DNA of 64,000 bases, taken from Tubiluchus corallicola. Its lineage: Eukaryota > Priapulida > Priapulimorpha > Priapulimorphida > Tubiluchidae. A model generated the notes under the pieces. It saw only the letters and a program-made list of their open reading frames with translations. It had not been told where the DNA came from and made no database searches. Shown in pieces: positions 46,701-55,214 of the stretch. The stretch covers positions 426,116 through 490,115 of the forward strand of contig JAQGDQ010000064.1 in assembly GCA_030141605.1 (NCBI GenBank). Reading direction: 5' to 3'. The position numbers and the translations under genes were made by a program. Every line of letters starts with the position of its first letter. Positions within the stretch are counted from its first letter, which is position 1.

Positions 46701-49700
46701 TATCCATGGCTATCGAAAAGACAATGTTTCTTCCTTGTTAAAGTTCTGATTGGAGCATGTTAATCAAGAGTATTGGCGAAAACTTCGATGGAGTGTTCGA
46801 AAGCACTATTTAATTGACTAAATTGCATATCAAAGATGTTTGACAAATTGTTTTGAAGGTCAGCTAAAAATTTTTCAATATTTAAGTTTTTAGTGTCACG
46901 TACTTGTATCTGAGGTTGGGTTTTACTTACTTGAGAAGAATTGGATATAGCAAAGACAAGTAAGTGGTCTGCTACTTCATATTTGATAATGTCGGCAGTA
47001 ACAGGGTGTTGCATGTTATTAGTATAGGGTCAATGAATGTTTGTGAATTTAGGGTGATACGGGTAAGCTGTGTGACAATTGGATTTTCAAAAAGCTTATT
47101 CAGATAATTAGATACAGATCTTATTTCATCATGATGCAACAAATTTACGTTACTGTCACCACAGATGTGTGCAGTCTTTCCAGTTGCACTGATACTGGTT
47201 AATATGTTATTTAGTTCTTCACTAAAGTGATTTACAGAGCTATTTGGATGCCTGTAAATTGTGCCAAATATAATAGGAGCTTTGTTATTGGAAGTTTGAA
47301 TCTGGAGCCACAGGTCTTCAGCCTATATTCTGCTGATAGATTGGGGCTTTGTATTGTCTTTGAGTTTTCACAGTTAAACTTAAATTCATTTATTAGTTTA
47401 AAGTTTAGTTTTTTTTATAATTAAACCCGCGCCACCAGCAGCAGTTGTTGAGTATTTGCAAATAAATGTATACTCTGGTATGTCATAAATAAATGCACTC
47501 TGGTCCTTTAGTCTTGTTTCAGTCAGTGCAATAATATGGGGGCCTTGGGGAAAACAATCAATGACGTCTAACACATCCGCATAATATCTGCCAAGACTGC
47601 ATATGTTCAGATGAATAAACGAAAACTCATTGCTAGTATTGCTAATATTTTTGTGTTGCTGAAAGCTCTCTAGTTTATAGCACTAACTTGTATTTTGCAA
47701 TAAATACCTGTCAGGGTCCTGAATATCTTGCTTGATAGGAGAGAATGCAAGAGAATTAGTATAAAGATTCAGTTCATCACACGTGCGGAAAATATTAGTT
47801 AGTTCTGCATTTTCACAAGTCTGAAAATGACTTCATGTACATATATACCCATGTAGCATATGTTATATATTTGCAATGCAAGTTCCAAGAATTTTATAAA
47901 GCCACAACTTGTGCTGTATGTATCAGACTAGCTGAACGAGACTTGGTTATAATTATTTACTAGCAAAGCAAGAGCATACGCGTATCAGGCATATCTAGAT
48001 GTTCCTACTAATGTAGACAAATGCTTATTGAATAAGTCACATTTTGAGTTTTGGTTTGATGTTTAGAGTTCTACCTATACGTAGCTATTATCAGTTACAA
48101 GTTACTGAGTTACAAATTAGCCTTCACAAACTTGTCAGAGTGTGACCACTTAAACATGGAAAGATTAAATATATGCTATGTGATCTAATATAATTTTAAC
48201 ATACTACATTCACATTTCTTGTGGTCATTACTGAAGTTATGGATACCAAGATTATGGACTCAAATTCAGGCAAGTAATGACAATGAGTACTTGGCCACAT
48301 CACCGACAGATACCAGACTCAGACTTCCTGTAACTTTTGCCAGTCCCTCGTGATTGATCTCAGGACAGCCAATAATATTATACTTTTCAGTGACTTTTTA
48401 CATTTTGACATTTTTTGTTGTTGAGATCATTGTATCAAATACAAAATCCACTACATCGCTATTTCATCATGACTTCGGATCACATCGATGACATTTCTGC
48501 CTTATAGACAATTTGTTTTTTAGGAATGATGTATTATTATGATGTAAGGTCAGATAAAATATGTAAAACACACCAAGTCACTCTGAGGCAATGACCATTA
48601 ATGACATTGTGATCTTAAAAACATAATAGCTCATGGTCAGACATAGGACAACAGTTAACCAATTAGGCGCATACGTTTGTAGGTTCTTTTAGTAATCTTC
48701 TAGGTATACTGTAGATGGATGGATAAAATAACCTAACGTAAGAAAACATTATAATCACTAACTGATTTTATTGGTGTGAGCAAATACCAGACTCTGAAAC
48801 ATACATGGACAATATTTTTTTTTAATATATAATTAATATAATATATATATATATATTAATAATGTTTTTTTCACTACAATATATGACACCTCATTAAATT
48901 ACTTGGCTTAAAAAGACACCGAAGGTTTAATAATGATATTAAAAGTAGAAAATAATGGAATCTCTTAAAAACTACCCACTGGTATTACGTTTGCTTATGA
49001 ATAAACACAAAACATTTTACGTCATTCACTCAGATTTTTCAAAAGATATAAAAGTTTTAAATCAGCAAGTCAAAAAATAAAAAAAAAAATTTTTGTATGC
49101 CACTATTGTTAAACTTTACGGCAAGTTCTGCGTGTGTACTATTTTCAATGCGAATTAGACGAAGGCATTTCTTTAAACATCTGATACAGTTTTTCACTTC
49201 TTTAAGTGGTATTTGGTGCTAGCATTCAATAAACTCTGTCTTAAGTTCTTCTCAAAATTCCAGATACCATGAGCCAGATGATTAAGTCATATTTTTTCTT
49301 AAAAACACATCTTTATTATTGCATTATTTCCTGTAAAGACCAGGATGAAAAATGGTTCATCTCTACCATTTGTTGCCATGTTGATATTTTCCATTTGTTG
49401 CCATGTTTCCTGCGCTTTTTTATGTCAACATGGCTGTTTTTCAACTGATAACATTATTCTGAGAGCCAGATTTTGATTCTGTAGGCCCCTGGGCTACAGA
49501 CACCGTGAGGCCCGGCCTTCAGCGACAGTTAACAAAAACACGAAGGTTGATTTCTTCAAACCAGCTTATTCAACTTCTACAACATATTGCCAATAATAGG
49601 GTCATATAGATGGGTGCAAGTCTAGCACAACAAAAAGAGAAGAGATATTCTGGTATTTAAAAACCAAAATAAGTTTTTGAAATATTAAATATAATACGTA

Positions 49701-51009
49701 CAAAGTACAATAAATAAATTACTGGTATTTTAATGTATATTATAAAATATACAGTTACAAGTACTAATTAACTTTCATTCACCAACGGACTCTTTCAAGC
49801 TGCTAAAAACCTATGCATTTACACTGTAGCTAGGGATATTTGACTTTAACAGTAGTGTTACAGACTTTCAAAAATATAATTGTAACTGCTATAATTGACT
49901 GCCATAAACACATAAGAGGACAGCAATGGAAATAATCTAATATTAGTCATTTTGCAATGAATTGGTTGAGCCCTTTTTAAAGAGATAATTCAGCATACTT
50001 CAACTTTCATTCTGTAGTAACTTTTCGTACAGTAAGTTAATTTCACTTAATCTCTGGAGGCCCCTCGGCTGTAACCCATAAAGCAAATGCCTTAATCCAA
50101 CGCTGGTTATTCTTGAGTTAAATTTTTAACATGCAAAAGCTTTTTGACCATAACTTAAACACAATTAAAGCCATAAACTTGTAACATTCACAGTCAAAAG
50201 CCAACGTATTACAATACCATACTAATTTCAACTTTGTAGGCCACTTGTTTCTAATATTATTGCAGTTTAAACTTTGGTGCATTTTTTTCTGTTCCACTTG
50301 ATACATCTGAGATGAAAAGACAGCAATACATGCATGTATTATAATTATAAAGATGTTACCTTTGCTAAGCAAAAGGCAAAATATAGGGTGCACTAATACT
50401 CACGAATGCGGAAAGGCCAAAATCTAGTGACTGTCATCACGACTAATTTTCTGAGATGATACACTGAACCCCCAGAGGGTATTAGCCACACATTTGGATA
50501 TATATTATGCATCTTTCTTCAGTGAGAATATTAGTGGGGCTCTGAGCAGTATGGCATTTTCTTCTATGTCTATGTTTCTGGTAATCATCCAGAAAACTCA
50601 GGCCACCCATTTATTTACTAATAATACAGGCAAGTGTTACTCACCTTCGCAGCTCTACACCGTGGGAGTTGGCCTATATTTTCCACGCATGCATGATGGC
50701 TATTCAAGCAAGCAACCTACAGTATTCAGTACCTATGGTACATTTCTAGCAGGGGTACTGGTTTAGAGCTATGCTAGTGTCATGGACTGATACAGTCAAT
50801 CTATACTCGACTTAACTAAATACATGTTTCAGCCAATCAAACAGTAGACAATTTTTATGATATATATTAATTTATCATGCAAAGAATAATAGACTATTGA
50901 CTTTATATAACTTACTTGTATTACCGGCTGCCGATACAATTTGTGCATTTTTCCACGCAAATGAGAGAATTATCGTAGCACCAAAATGAAACAGCCGAAA
51001 ATCGACCAT
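18479..51009 (-). CDS. KIAA1549: Giant KIAA1549-family type I membrane protein with mucin-like ectodomain (4,817 aa, 15 coding exons)
   Basis: KIAA1549/UPF0606 proteins (DUF3827) are single-pass membrane proteins with a Ser/Thr-rich ectodomain; their molecular role is poorly known. The start ATG 51009 is the first in-frame ATG after a stop at 51060 and opens a signal peptide (MVDFRLFHFGATIILSF..., predicted cut after VSAAG). Fifteen exons join in consistent phases to 14,454 nt. Approximate domains: signal 1-28; acidic Ser-rich 32-211; mucin-like, sequon-rich 212-3823; basic helical block 3824-3918; conserved membrane-proximal block 3919-3974; transmembrane helix 3991-4014 (LWLIGAVAGGVLLLAMIVWL); cytoplasmic tail to 4817 with coiled-coil/basic segments, a LLDEAFSLAN block and the C-terminal AIKQELRRLSLTG, which resembles the KIAA1549 C-terminus (AIREELLRLS). 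Human KIAA1549 is roughly 1,950 residues; the excess length lies in one exon. No frameshift was seen. The family call rests on the transmembrane region, tail motifs and architecture. Confidence 0.85.
20287..20320. repeat. Short hairpin in KIAA1549-like intron 14
   Basis: GAGCAGCATATAGTA and TACTATATGTCGCTC pair around TTCC with one bulge. A small perfect palindrome of this kind can be a MITE core or chance. Confidence 0.4.
21712..21761 (-). pseudogene. Partial duplicate of KIAA1549-like exon 12
   Basis: These 50 bases match the 3' half of exon 12 (22774-22725) at 45 of 50 positions and have the same length. They stay open (MDELLDEAFSVANVKS) and end in the same CAG. Three of the five differences are synonymous. 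Similarity continues weakly into the intron (TGTGCAAT). No acceptor AG lies next to its 5' edge, and the donor has changed from GTATTT to GTTACA. It is therefore probably a decaying duplication, though a cryptic exon is possible. Confidence 0.75.
21800..21954 (-). CDS. KIAA1549: KIAA1549-like exon 14
   Basis: 155 nt, acceptor TTTGTAG, donor GTACGT. VKHTPLVDAGRRASTPSIIW, then ELSRLNLPITEFQGTTQPN. RRAST is a basophilic-kinase-type phosphosite motif. Confidence 0.82.
22392..22504 (-). CDS. KIAA1549: KIAA1549-like exon 13
   Basis: 113 nt, acceptor TTTGCAG, donor GTATAC. IMPSIQLHMPITPRGSDTD is followed by GKGKPPKPPPRAG, a Pro-rich stretch containing a PxxPPPR SH3-ligand-like motif. Confidence 0.82.
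22725..22846 (-). CDS. KIAA1549: KIAA1549-like exon 12: conserved helix (parent of a partial duplicate)
   Basis: 122 nt, acceptor ATTGCAG, donor GTATTT. EDVAHKIQETRAKMDELLDE is followed by AFSLANFKSR, an amphipathic block resembling the LLDDAF-type segment of KIAA1549 proteins. Its last 50 nt recur at 21712-21761. Confidence 0.85.
23236..23320 (-). repeat. tRNA-Phe-like SINE/tRNA pseudogene
   Basis: On the minus strand: an A-box-like TGGTTAGCATAGC, an anticodon loop TTGAAAA (GAA, Phe) on a partial stem, a T-arm CTGGG-TTTGAGT-CCCAG, and an acceptor strand GGAGGC followed by CCCA. GCCTCTT upstream pairs with it. The D-arm is poor, so a functional tRNA is unlikely. It lies in a KIAA1549-like intron. 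Confidence 0.45.
23948..24060 (-). CDS. KIAA1549: KIAA1549-like exon 11: basic segment
   Basis: 113 nt, acceptor TTTTCAG, donor GTAAAA. Begins NSSEEQETSAMPDAYLEPSE and ends in an Arg/Lys/His run (RRRRKHKRQKHKHRHH). The run could bind nucleic acid or acidic lipid, or act as a nuclear signal if the tail is released; this is inference. Confidence 0.8.
25133..25232 (-). CDS. KIAA1549: KIAA1549-like exon 10: charged coiled coil
   Basis: 100 nt, acceptor AATAG, donor GTAAAC. MEKYLKEKVELEKWRNKQKQ and KEKLRRQKQQDK form a highly charged helix, probably a coiled coil. Family members carry similar E/K/R-rich helices in the proximal tail. Confidence 0.82.
25859..26007 (-). CDS. KIAA1549: KIAA1549-like exon 9
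   Basis: 149 nt, acceptor CCATAG, donor GTGAGG. Reads AKSKHFQHVDKMAQTSPPMT, then PPPIHIPLTSTRLDKDLRYK. A Pro-rich linker leads into the coiled-coil exon. Confidence 0.82.
26080..26120. repeat. Perfect 12-bp stem hairpin in intron
   Basis: CCTTTTCACAGT (26080-26091) and ACTGTGAAAAGG (26109-26120) flank a 17-base loop, just upstream (minus strand) of KIAA1549-like exon 9. The role is unknown. Confidence 0.5.
26544..26704 (-). CDS. KIAA1549: KIAA1549-like exon 8: acidic tail segment
   Basis: 161 nt, acceptor TTAACAG, donor GTGCCC (non-optimal but phase-consistent). Acidic and Pro/Ser-rich: KEDSAFDEPGTSAETGSEH and NEVDESEVETNDN. Confidence 0.78.
27126..27538 (-). mobile_element. Pogo/Tigger-like MITE retaining a transposase C-terminus
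   Basis: The ends CCGTATTTTCCCATGTATAA and, inverted, CCGTATTTTCCCGTGTATAA are terminal inverted repeats flanked by TA on both sides (27124-27125 and 27539-27540). The GTATAAGAGACCCCTT motif is repeated inside each end. Between them lies a 45-codon acidic frame on the minus strand (27360-27223) ending in TAA fused to an AATAAA signal. It is a deletion derivative inserted in a KIAA1549-like intron. Confidence 0.8.
27223..27360 (-). pseudogene. Acidic C-terminal remnant of a pogo-like transposase
   Basis: 45 codons, MSKEDNANFEQSDSSDDELA, then GIAEGLTPVDIFDESDEEFN and DFYDE, with a stop in GATGAATAAA. Acidic, Asp/Glu/Ser-rich tails are usual in pogo/Tigger (CENP-B-like) transposases. All DNA-binding and catalytic parts are missing. 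The family call rests on the TA duplication, ends and tail composition. Confidence 0.55.
27655..27830 (-). CDS. KIAA1549: KIAA1549-like exon 7: cytoplasmic tail
   Basis: 176 nt, acceptor GACAG, donor GTAATT. Reads DIGVDNPATDVEAQ, then SSKKKMKAKEEEPALVHIRY. The donor was chosen at 27655 because a cut two bases earlier breaks the phase into exon 8. Confidence 0.8.
28443..28648 (-). CDS. KIAA1549: KIAA1549-like exon 6: transmembrane helix
   Basis: 206 nt, acceptor TTTGCAG, donor GTAAGG. A helix of about 24 hydrophobic residues (LWLIGAVAGGVLLLAMIVWL...) is followed by Tyr-Tyr-Lys-Cys and a Lys/Arg-rich stop-transfer segment. This places the N-terminal giant region outside the cell. Confidence 0.9.
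28897..29135. repeat. Imperfect tandem duplication, ~134-bp unit
   Basis: AAGGTTTTAG...TCAATTTAGGTAATTGC and AAATAGCACTTTTTAGGACA each occur twice about 134 bp apart, in the intron between KIAA1549-like exons 5 and 6. Confidence 0.65.
29316..29484 (-). CDS. KIAA1549: KIAA1549-like exon 5: membrane-proximal domain
   Basis: 169 nt, acceptor TTTGCAG, donor GTAGGT. IVNIMREAGTEQVTVSYYIV is followed by a DGSVLQPEY segment and IQKMAIMLGYIVNTKVK. The alternating strand/helix pattern fits the conserved juxtamembrane part of the family. Confidence 0.85.
30720..30843. repeat. Imperfect tandem duplication, ~67-bp unit
   Basis: CAGACTAACGCAAATGCTAG...GAGCCACATTGGCAAT recurs as CAGACTAACACCAGTGGTAA...GAGCCACACTGGCAAT, in the intron between KIAA1549-like exons 4 and 5. 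Confidence 0.65.
31296..31579 (-). CDS. KIAA1549: KIAA1549-like exon 4: basic helical block
   Basis: 284 nt, acceptor TTCCAG, donor GTAAGC, phase 1 to 0. FSQTMEEKLAKIYQYAFRL is followed by a strongly basic run (RLKRRKRH, RRKKRKY) and a second helix (LADYALQGLIKRKADRIL). It lies outside the membrane in the predicted topology, where basic clusters of this kind could be proprotein-convertase sites. Confidence 0.85.
31938..42773 (-). CDS. KIAA1549: KIAA1549-like exon 3: 10.8-kb mucin-like exon
   Basis: A single open exon of 10,836 nt (acceptor TTTCAG, donor GTAAGT) encoding 3,611 full codons without a stop. The first ~2,900 residues are rich in Ser, Thr, Asn, Asp and Tyr, with Asn-x-Ser/Thr sequons every 10-20 residues. 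They show a diverged motif of the form Asp-Tyr/Phe-Asn-x-Thr-Leu. The last ~600 residues are almost pure Thr/Ser/Pro/Ile/Leu (TTTTSRVTTATT), typical of O-glycosylated mucin stalks. There are essentially no cysteines. Two in-frame tandem duplications (291 bp and 327 bp) lie inside. The long plus-strand frames over 31.9-33.8 kb are antisense shadows of this composition. Confidence 0.92.
32401..32944 (-). repeat. In-frame 327-bp higher-order repeat in the Thr-rich stalk
   Basis: 32401-32617 and 32728-32944 are almost identical and offset by 327 bp (109 codons). Both encode the block ITESILPNTT...TTSRVTTATTRPSMEKIATT. The spacing is a codon multiple, so the array can expand without breaking the frame. 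Confidence 0.85.
38970..39551 (-). repeat. In-frame 291-bp tandem duplication in the mucin exon
   Basis: Two adjacent 97-codon copies both read ASSVQALNES, AEYNITST or SEYNITST, YYNITLKHFN and GYSETSTSDS. About 10 residues differ between them. The high identity and lack of indels point to a recent tandem duplication. Confidence 0.9.
43065..43604 (-). CDS. KIAA1549: KIAA1549-like exon 2: N-terminal ectodomain
   Basis: 540 nt between acceptor TTGCAG and donor GTATGT. It is acidic and Ser-rich with few aromatic residues (MFGDYPGKSFPLEMY, SLPTGIPRLGGLSFPTREN) and a few Asn sequons. No domain was recognised. It is less repetitive than the next exon. Confidence 0.82.
44700..47830 (-). mobile_element. 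CR1/L2-like non-LTR retrotransposon, 5'-truncated and frame-broken
   Basis: Minus-strand remnants in order: a linker ending DPDRYLLQNT (about 47.75 kb); endonuclease N-terminus VYLNICSLGRYY with IIALTETRLKDQSAF and GGAGLIIKK (47.64-47.41 kb); endonuclease-RT linker (47.0-46.2 kb); RT blocks FPDCLKMAKIPPIYKADCPS, NYRSISILSPISKF, QFGFRKSYSTA (46.2-45.9 kb), SIFLDLSKAFDTIQHAILL (45.9-45.7 kb) and CGVPQGSPLRPLLFLFYIND with RLFADDSS (45.72-45.6 kb); then the usual C-terminal tail HTYYTRSTCKG...KLWNNLPSEL (45.2-44.79 kb). The FADD residues survive, but several frameshifts and an internal loss before the GVPQGS block disable it. It is in the host gene's transcriptional sense. Confidence 0.85.
48828..48862. 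repeat. AT-rich simple repeat
   Basis: Alternating TA/AATATA tract in the first KIAA1549-like intron. Confidence 0.6.
50916..51009 (-). CDS. KIAA1549: KIAA1549-like exon 1: signal peptide
   Basis: 31 codons plus one base. Hydrophobic core FHFGATIILSFAW followed by small residues VSAAG. Donor GTAAGT. This exon is 7.3 kb from exon 2 but joins in phase to give Asn-Gly-Pro-Glu. Confidence 0.78.
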
Positions 51010-53369
51010 TGCCTCTAGCTCACCGGGGCAACCATTATGTAAATGCAATATCCCCAATCAAAATAAATTTGAATGTCATTCTTGTGCAAGCATTTGACTT
51101 GTAGTGTAAGCACCAAATTCCAAACGGCAAAACGGCGTCTATCACGATAGGTGACTCAATCAATGAAGCACATGCTGCCAGGTGCAATACAGCGATGTAT
51201 TGATGTTTATTGCGAGTTGCTAAGATACGAGCGGCATCGTTTTCAGGTGGTGAGAAATCGGCGCTTTCAGTAATCATCTTCGTTTTGTGAACGCAGATAA
51301 GGCGTTTTTCACGATACAGACTTGCTGCAAGCAACTCTTTAATATTTACAGTCCTAGCAAACGACCTATTTTTTATGAAAGTTACTACAGTAACATAAAA
51401 TTCGTTGAAAATTAAATAACTTGAATATTATTAATTTAATTATTTGAATATATTCTTTCAAATTATTTGAATATTCTGGCTGAAATAACATTTATGACAT
51501 CGATTGAAAATTTAAAGGGAAAGTACCGTGAAAAGAATTTTGCTTTTTTTGCAAAAGTTTAATTTGTAAGATGGTGCCAGATTAAAGAGGACCCAGACTT
51601 TGTGGCTACATTTTTGTCCATTCCTTTATCACTTTGCACACTGGAAGCCAGAATCAACTTTCAACGACAGGGCTAATTTAACACGATATTTATGGCGTGA
51701 CAAGAGCTTGACTTATTATCAAGTGAAACTATATAAGATGAGCTGCTTTACCAATAAAGGTGTTGCAGGCTGTTAGATAGTATGGTGAAAGAAACCACCC
51801 AGACGAAGAGTGTTTGCATATCCACTCAGTCATGAATCTCCACATACTGATTATAAGCCTCCTACACTGTACAACTTGTTATATACACACAATACTGTTA
51901 AGTCTCACGTGGTTTCGTGTCCACAAGTAGTTGACTAGTTTGTTGATTCCTTAATTTTTCACTCACACAAATACACTACAAGTATCCGTTACTGAGAATC
52001 TTAAACTAGTCTAAGAATTCACAACAGCCTTTTGCTGTCTACATTAAATCTAGTGTTGATCTTGTTTAGTTCTTGTACCACCTCAAACTATAATAAGAGG
52101 TAATTTAAATTTCAATCGTGCATAAATTTAATCACAAATCAGTCATTATCATAATAAATGCGTGACTGCAAACTTACAGGCATGTAAAAAATGACTCAAA
52201 ACAGCTCTTCAATCTATACCAAAGTTCCTGTTCAAAAACCCTTAAGACTTTGTGCATAGTCCTAATTATTTGTTATATATAGTACTGATAAAAATTGTTT
52301 GGTTGCAGAATTCTGGTGACCTCTGACCTCTATAGTGACCCAGGATACTGTAGAAATTCTCTACCTTGTACACTGGAGCGTATTTACAGTATGCAGATTC
52401 CGTAGTGACAGAATTCCAAGAACTTAATAAAAGTGATCAGCACATGATCTCAAATTTCATAAAATTTCAATATCAAAAACTTATTATTATTATTTATTCT
52501 CAAAATTCTCTAAAATAGAATGAAAAGTATACTGAATTAAAAATAAAGTACATTAAAAAAACTTTATAAATAAACAGAATAATTATAACAAAGCACAGAA
52601 GTAAACATTGATTTAAGGTAACTGCTGATATGGATATCCATCTAGTACTACAAAACTAGATTCGGTGTTAAGCTGAGACAATTATTATTTTCTGATATTA
52701 TTAGGCTTATTATTATTTTGTATTACTGTTGGCTTCTAACCAGTACAATAATTATGTGTGTAATGAATTTAAACATACACTCATATCTCGGTTTGATGGA
52801 CCTCGCTTTTACAGATATTGGAAGAATTAGACAAAATCTGGACCGTTAAAAAGTCATACGTACTACGGACATAGTCCGTTATTTTGCGACCTGACCGCTA
52901 GTTGGCGGGCCGTCACTTCGTTTACATCATTACATTAGTGTAACCAAGCAGCGTGTCACGGCACACTTGTAGCTTGTATGTCAGCATGTTTAAGTGGTTT
53001 AATCAGTGTAATCATAGTTTTTACATAGTTTTGCATAGGAGCGGCCCAAAAACTACACATTTTTGAGACAATTAATCGATTGATTCTGCATTACTGTGAG
53101 TCTAATACATGGCACCTACTGTATTAGCTTTGTATCAGTAAATATGGACAAATGGCAAAGTCAGATCGACGGCTCCCTGCTTTTGTCCAGCAAATCAAAT
53201 ATGAGTGCAATTAGATTTGCAAATAAATTACACATAATAAATAGTAGTTAGTGAAATTATAATAACAGGATGAGTTGTACAATTAAGAAAATGTAAAAAT
53301 AAAAAAACAATAACTTAATGATCCCAAATTACTGAATAAAAATAATAAATTATTAACAAACCCAGAGCA
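51010..53369. other. Intergenic region between DCAF15 3' end and KIAA1549-like 5' end
   Basis: 2.4 kb between two minus-strand genes. It should contain the KIAA1549-like promoter and 5' UTR (right of 51009) and the DCAF15 3' UTR (left of 53370). A pogo-like transposon end lies at 52.78 kb. I saw no coding region or clear TATA box. Confidence 0.5.
52778..53150 (+). mobile_element. Pogo/Tigger-like transposon 5'-end fragment
   Basis: CACTCATATCTCGGTTTGAT after a TA, then GGACCTCGCTTTTACAGATA and GTCCGTTATTTTGCGACC, resembles the 5' terminal region of Tigger-like elements and shares CA(G/C)TCA...CTCGG with the 301-756 element. No matching right end was found, so the right border given is approximate. 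Confidence 0.4.
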
Positions 53370-55214
53370 TTAACGCACAACAGCAATGTAGTTTATAGGA
53401 TCAAGTATGAATTTAAGTGGTTCACCCTTAAACACAGCATCATTTGTCATCATCCTAACGGTTTTATCTAATGACAATGGAACTCGTACTTGTTTGCGTA
53501 ACTGTTGAACTAATAACAGACCATCTTTGCTTAAACTGCTTGATGACTTTTCATTTGTTGTATATTTCACTAGGTCCAGGGTTAACAGTGTTACACACTC
53601 ACCAGAAGCAAGGTTCCAACAAACAGCAAAACCAGTTTTATATAGCAACGGCAAACCACAATAAACCGCTTCAGAGTTTCTAGGTGGCGTAGCTTGTATC
53701 AGTACATGTACAATTAATATAACCAAATCACTGGAATTGGGAACAATGTCCAGAATACGGACATCGTAATCAGTCAGAGAAAGAAAGCGATCTGACAACT
53801 CGGTATTCTGGTGCACTGCTTCTGTTATGTACTGCTCTATATCCAATGTCATTTGCTGCAAACTCAGACAGCCCATTAAAGGCATAGTTTTAGGAACTTG
53901 TGTAATGAATGGAATGCCAGCCGTGCCATGTTTGCAAACTTGTATTGGTAAATGATCAGAGTAATCTTCATTAATATCCACATCTGAAAAGGAGTTGCCA
54001 AATGTCAGCGTGTCTATGTACCACCGTCGCAGCCAAGTTACACACTGAGGCTCCTGTTGCAAGTAGGACCCAACATTATGCAAAGCATGAATATCACAGT
54101 TACAAGTAGCTGAAGTGCACGCATTCGAAAGAATTTTTGATGACTCAGATGAAAGAATATTGAGAGAATTTGTAAACTGATAATTTTTCACACAGTTTTC
54201 ACCTCCTAGTCTCCTGTATTCTACTTCAGAAGATAGCTGTCTTGAATCACAGTCTTCATCAGAACTTTCCGCAATCGCTATTTGCTGTTTCTCATATTTT
54301 GTGGGAAGCCAGTTAATGATACCGGAACTCTCTGCCTGAGGTTCTGAATTTTCTTTGTTACAGACGTGAAGGATATTATTAGCTATGTTGTCATTGTATT
54401 CAGCATAGGAGATCTGTGATGGGTTGTACAGTTGTACTGGACTAGACTTACCTGTCATTAGACAACAGCAATCATTTCTGCACAATTCAGTTTCTTCTTG
54501 CTGGTTTTTAAGTTGTTTGCAAAAAGCAACAGTTAACACAGCAACAGAGTCACCAGTGTTTAAAACAATGGTGTCATCACATTTCATGCAAACGCTTGGC
54601 TGAAATTTCGGAAATGGTGGAGTAAGTTCGTATTTGGTATGAACTGCATAACTGTGCTGAAAACATTGAACAGGCAGGGCTGTTGTAGGTTGACATAACT
54701 TTTCTGTGGATCTTTTGCGCATCGTATTACATGTCCGGCACAAATTAAGAGCTGGTACAGCAGTTATAGTTACATAGCAATGATGTTTATCATCGTCTGC
54801 CTCAACGTAACCATCCGAATCACCATGAACAAGAATGTGTGACACTGAAGACGGCCATTGACAAATGGTAAGCCTCAGGGAAGTACGAACTTCATTGTCA
54901 CCAAACAGCTTAACTATAGACACTAGCCTTAGCGGCTGATTTGGATCAAACTTCCACCAGTATAGGTAATAAGAAAATGACAAGTAGCAAAAGTCTAACT
55001 TGTATGACAGCAAAAAATGGCCATCTTTAGTGAATCCCATAAACACTTGACCATCAGTTGTGGAATCATTAGGCTGGATTTTCTTCAAGCAAGAAATTAA
55101 TCTATCTGGAATGTTTGAAAACAACGGACGCTGCCGACCCCGAAATTTTAAATCAAAGCTTCCGTAAGTTTGTCGGTTTAGTAGCTTATATACAATGCTA
55201 ACTTTGCCAGGCAT
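53370..55214 (-). CDS. DCAF15: DCAF15, CUL4-DDB1 substrate receptor (614 aa, uninterrupted coding exon)
   Basis: DCAF15 is a DDB1-CUL4 E3 ligase adaptor that selects substrates for ubiquitination. The 614-residue frame matches it end to end: VFMGFTKDGHFLLSY, YYLYWWKFDP, LTICQWPSSVSHILVHG, the VHTKYELTPPFPKFQP block, a divergent low-complexity middle (about 240-420), MTLDIEQYITEAV, FLSLTDYDVRILDIVP, and the end VRMMTNDAVFKGEPLKFI before TAA 53372-53370. A zinc site is visible as Cys159-x2-Cys162 with Cys184-x2-His187, matching the C-x2-C...C-x2-H ligands of vertebrate DCAF15. Length is close to the human 600 residues. The start ATG 55214 lies just 5' of the conserved region. A likely 5' UTR acceptor (TTTTCAG) ends at 55294, so one intron may precede the start. 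The coding region has no introns, whereas vertebrate DCAF15 has many. The WD-type propeller is too diverged to mark by eye. Confidence 0.93.
   Translation of the reverse strand: MPGKVSIVYKLLNRQTYGSFDLKFRGRQRPLFSNIPDRLISCLKKIQPNDSTTDGQVFMGFTKDGHFLLSYKLDFCYLSFSYYLYWWKFDPNQPLRLVSIVKLFGDNEVRTSLRLTICQWPSSVSHILVHGDSDGYVEADDDKHHCYVTITAVPALNLCRTCNTMRKRSTEKLCQPTTALPVQCFQHSYAVHTKYELTPPFPKFQPSVCMKCDDTIVLNTGDSVAVLTVAFCKQLKNQQEETELCRNDCCCLMTGKSSPVQLYNPSQISYAEYNDNIANNILHVCNKENSEPQAESSGIINWLPTKYEKQQIAIAESSDEDCDSRQLSSEVEYRRLGGENCVKNYQFTNSLNILSSESSKILSNACTSATCNCDIHALHNVGSYLQQEPQCVTWLRRWYIDTLTFGNSFSDVDINEDYSDHLPIQVCKHGTAGIPFITQVPKTMPLMGCLSLQQMTLDIEQYITEAVHQNTELSDRFLSLTDYDVRILDIVPNSSDLVILIVHVLIQATPPRNSEAVYCGLPLLYKTGFAVCWNLASGECVTLLTLDLVKYTTNEKSSSSLSKDGLLLVQQLRKQVRVPLSLDKTVRMMTNDAVFKGEPLKFILDPINYIAVVR

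Larger units (their letters stand above)
43605..50915 (-). other. First (7.3-kb) coding intron of the KIAA1549-like gene
   Basis: Separates the signal-peptide exon from exon 2. It carries the CR1/L2-like LINE at 44.7-47.8 kb. A pair of AGGCCCCT-containing direct repeats (about 49482 and 50059) may mark another degraded DNA element. I see no further exon. Confidence 0.65.

Noticed and set aside
49480-50080. Two AGGCCCCT(G/C)GGCT direct repeats as ends of a hAT element
   Set aside because: They are in direct, not inverted, orientation, and no target duplication was found.
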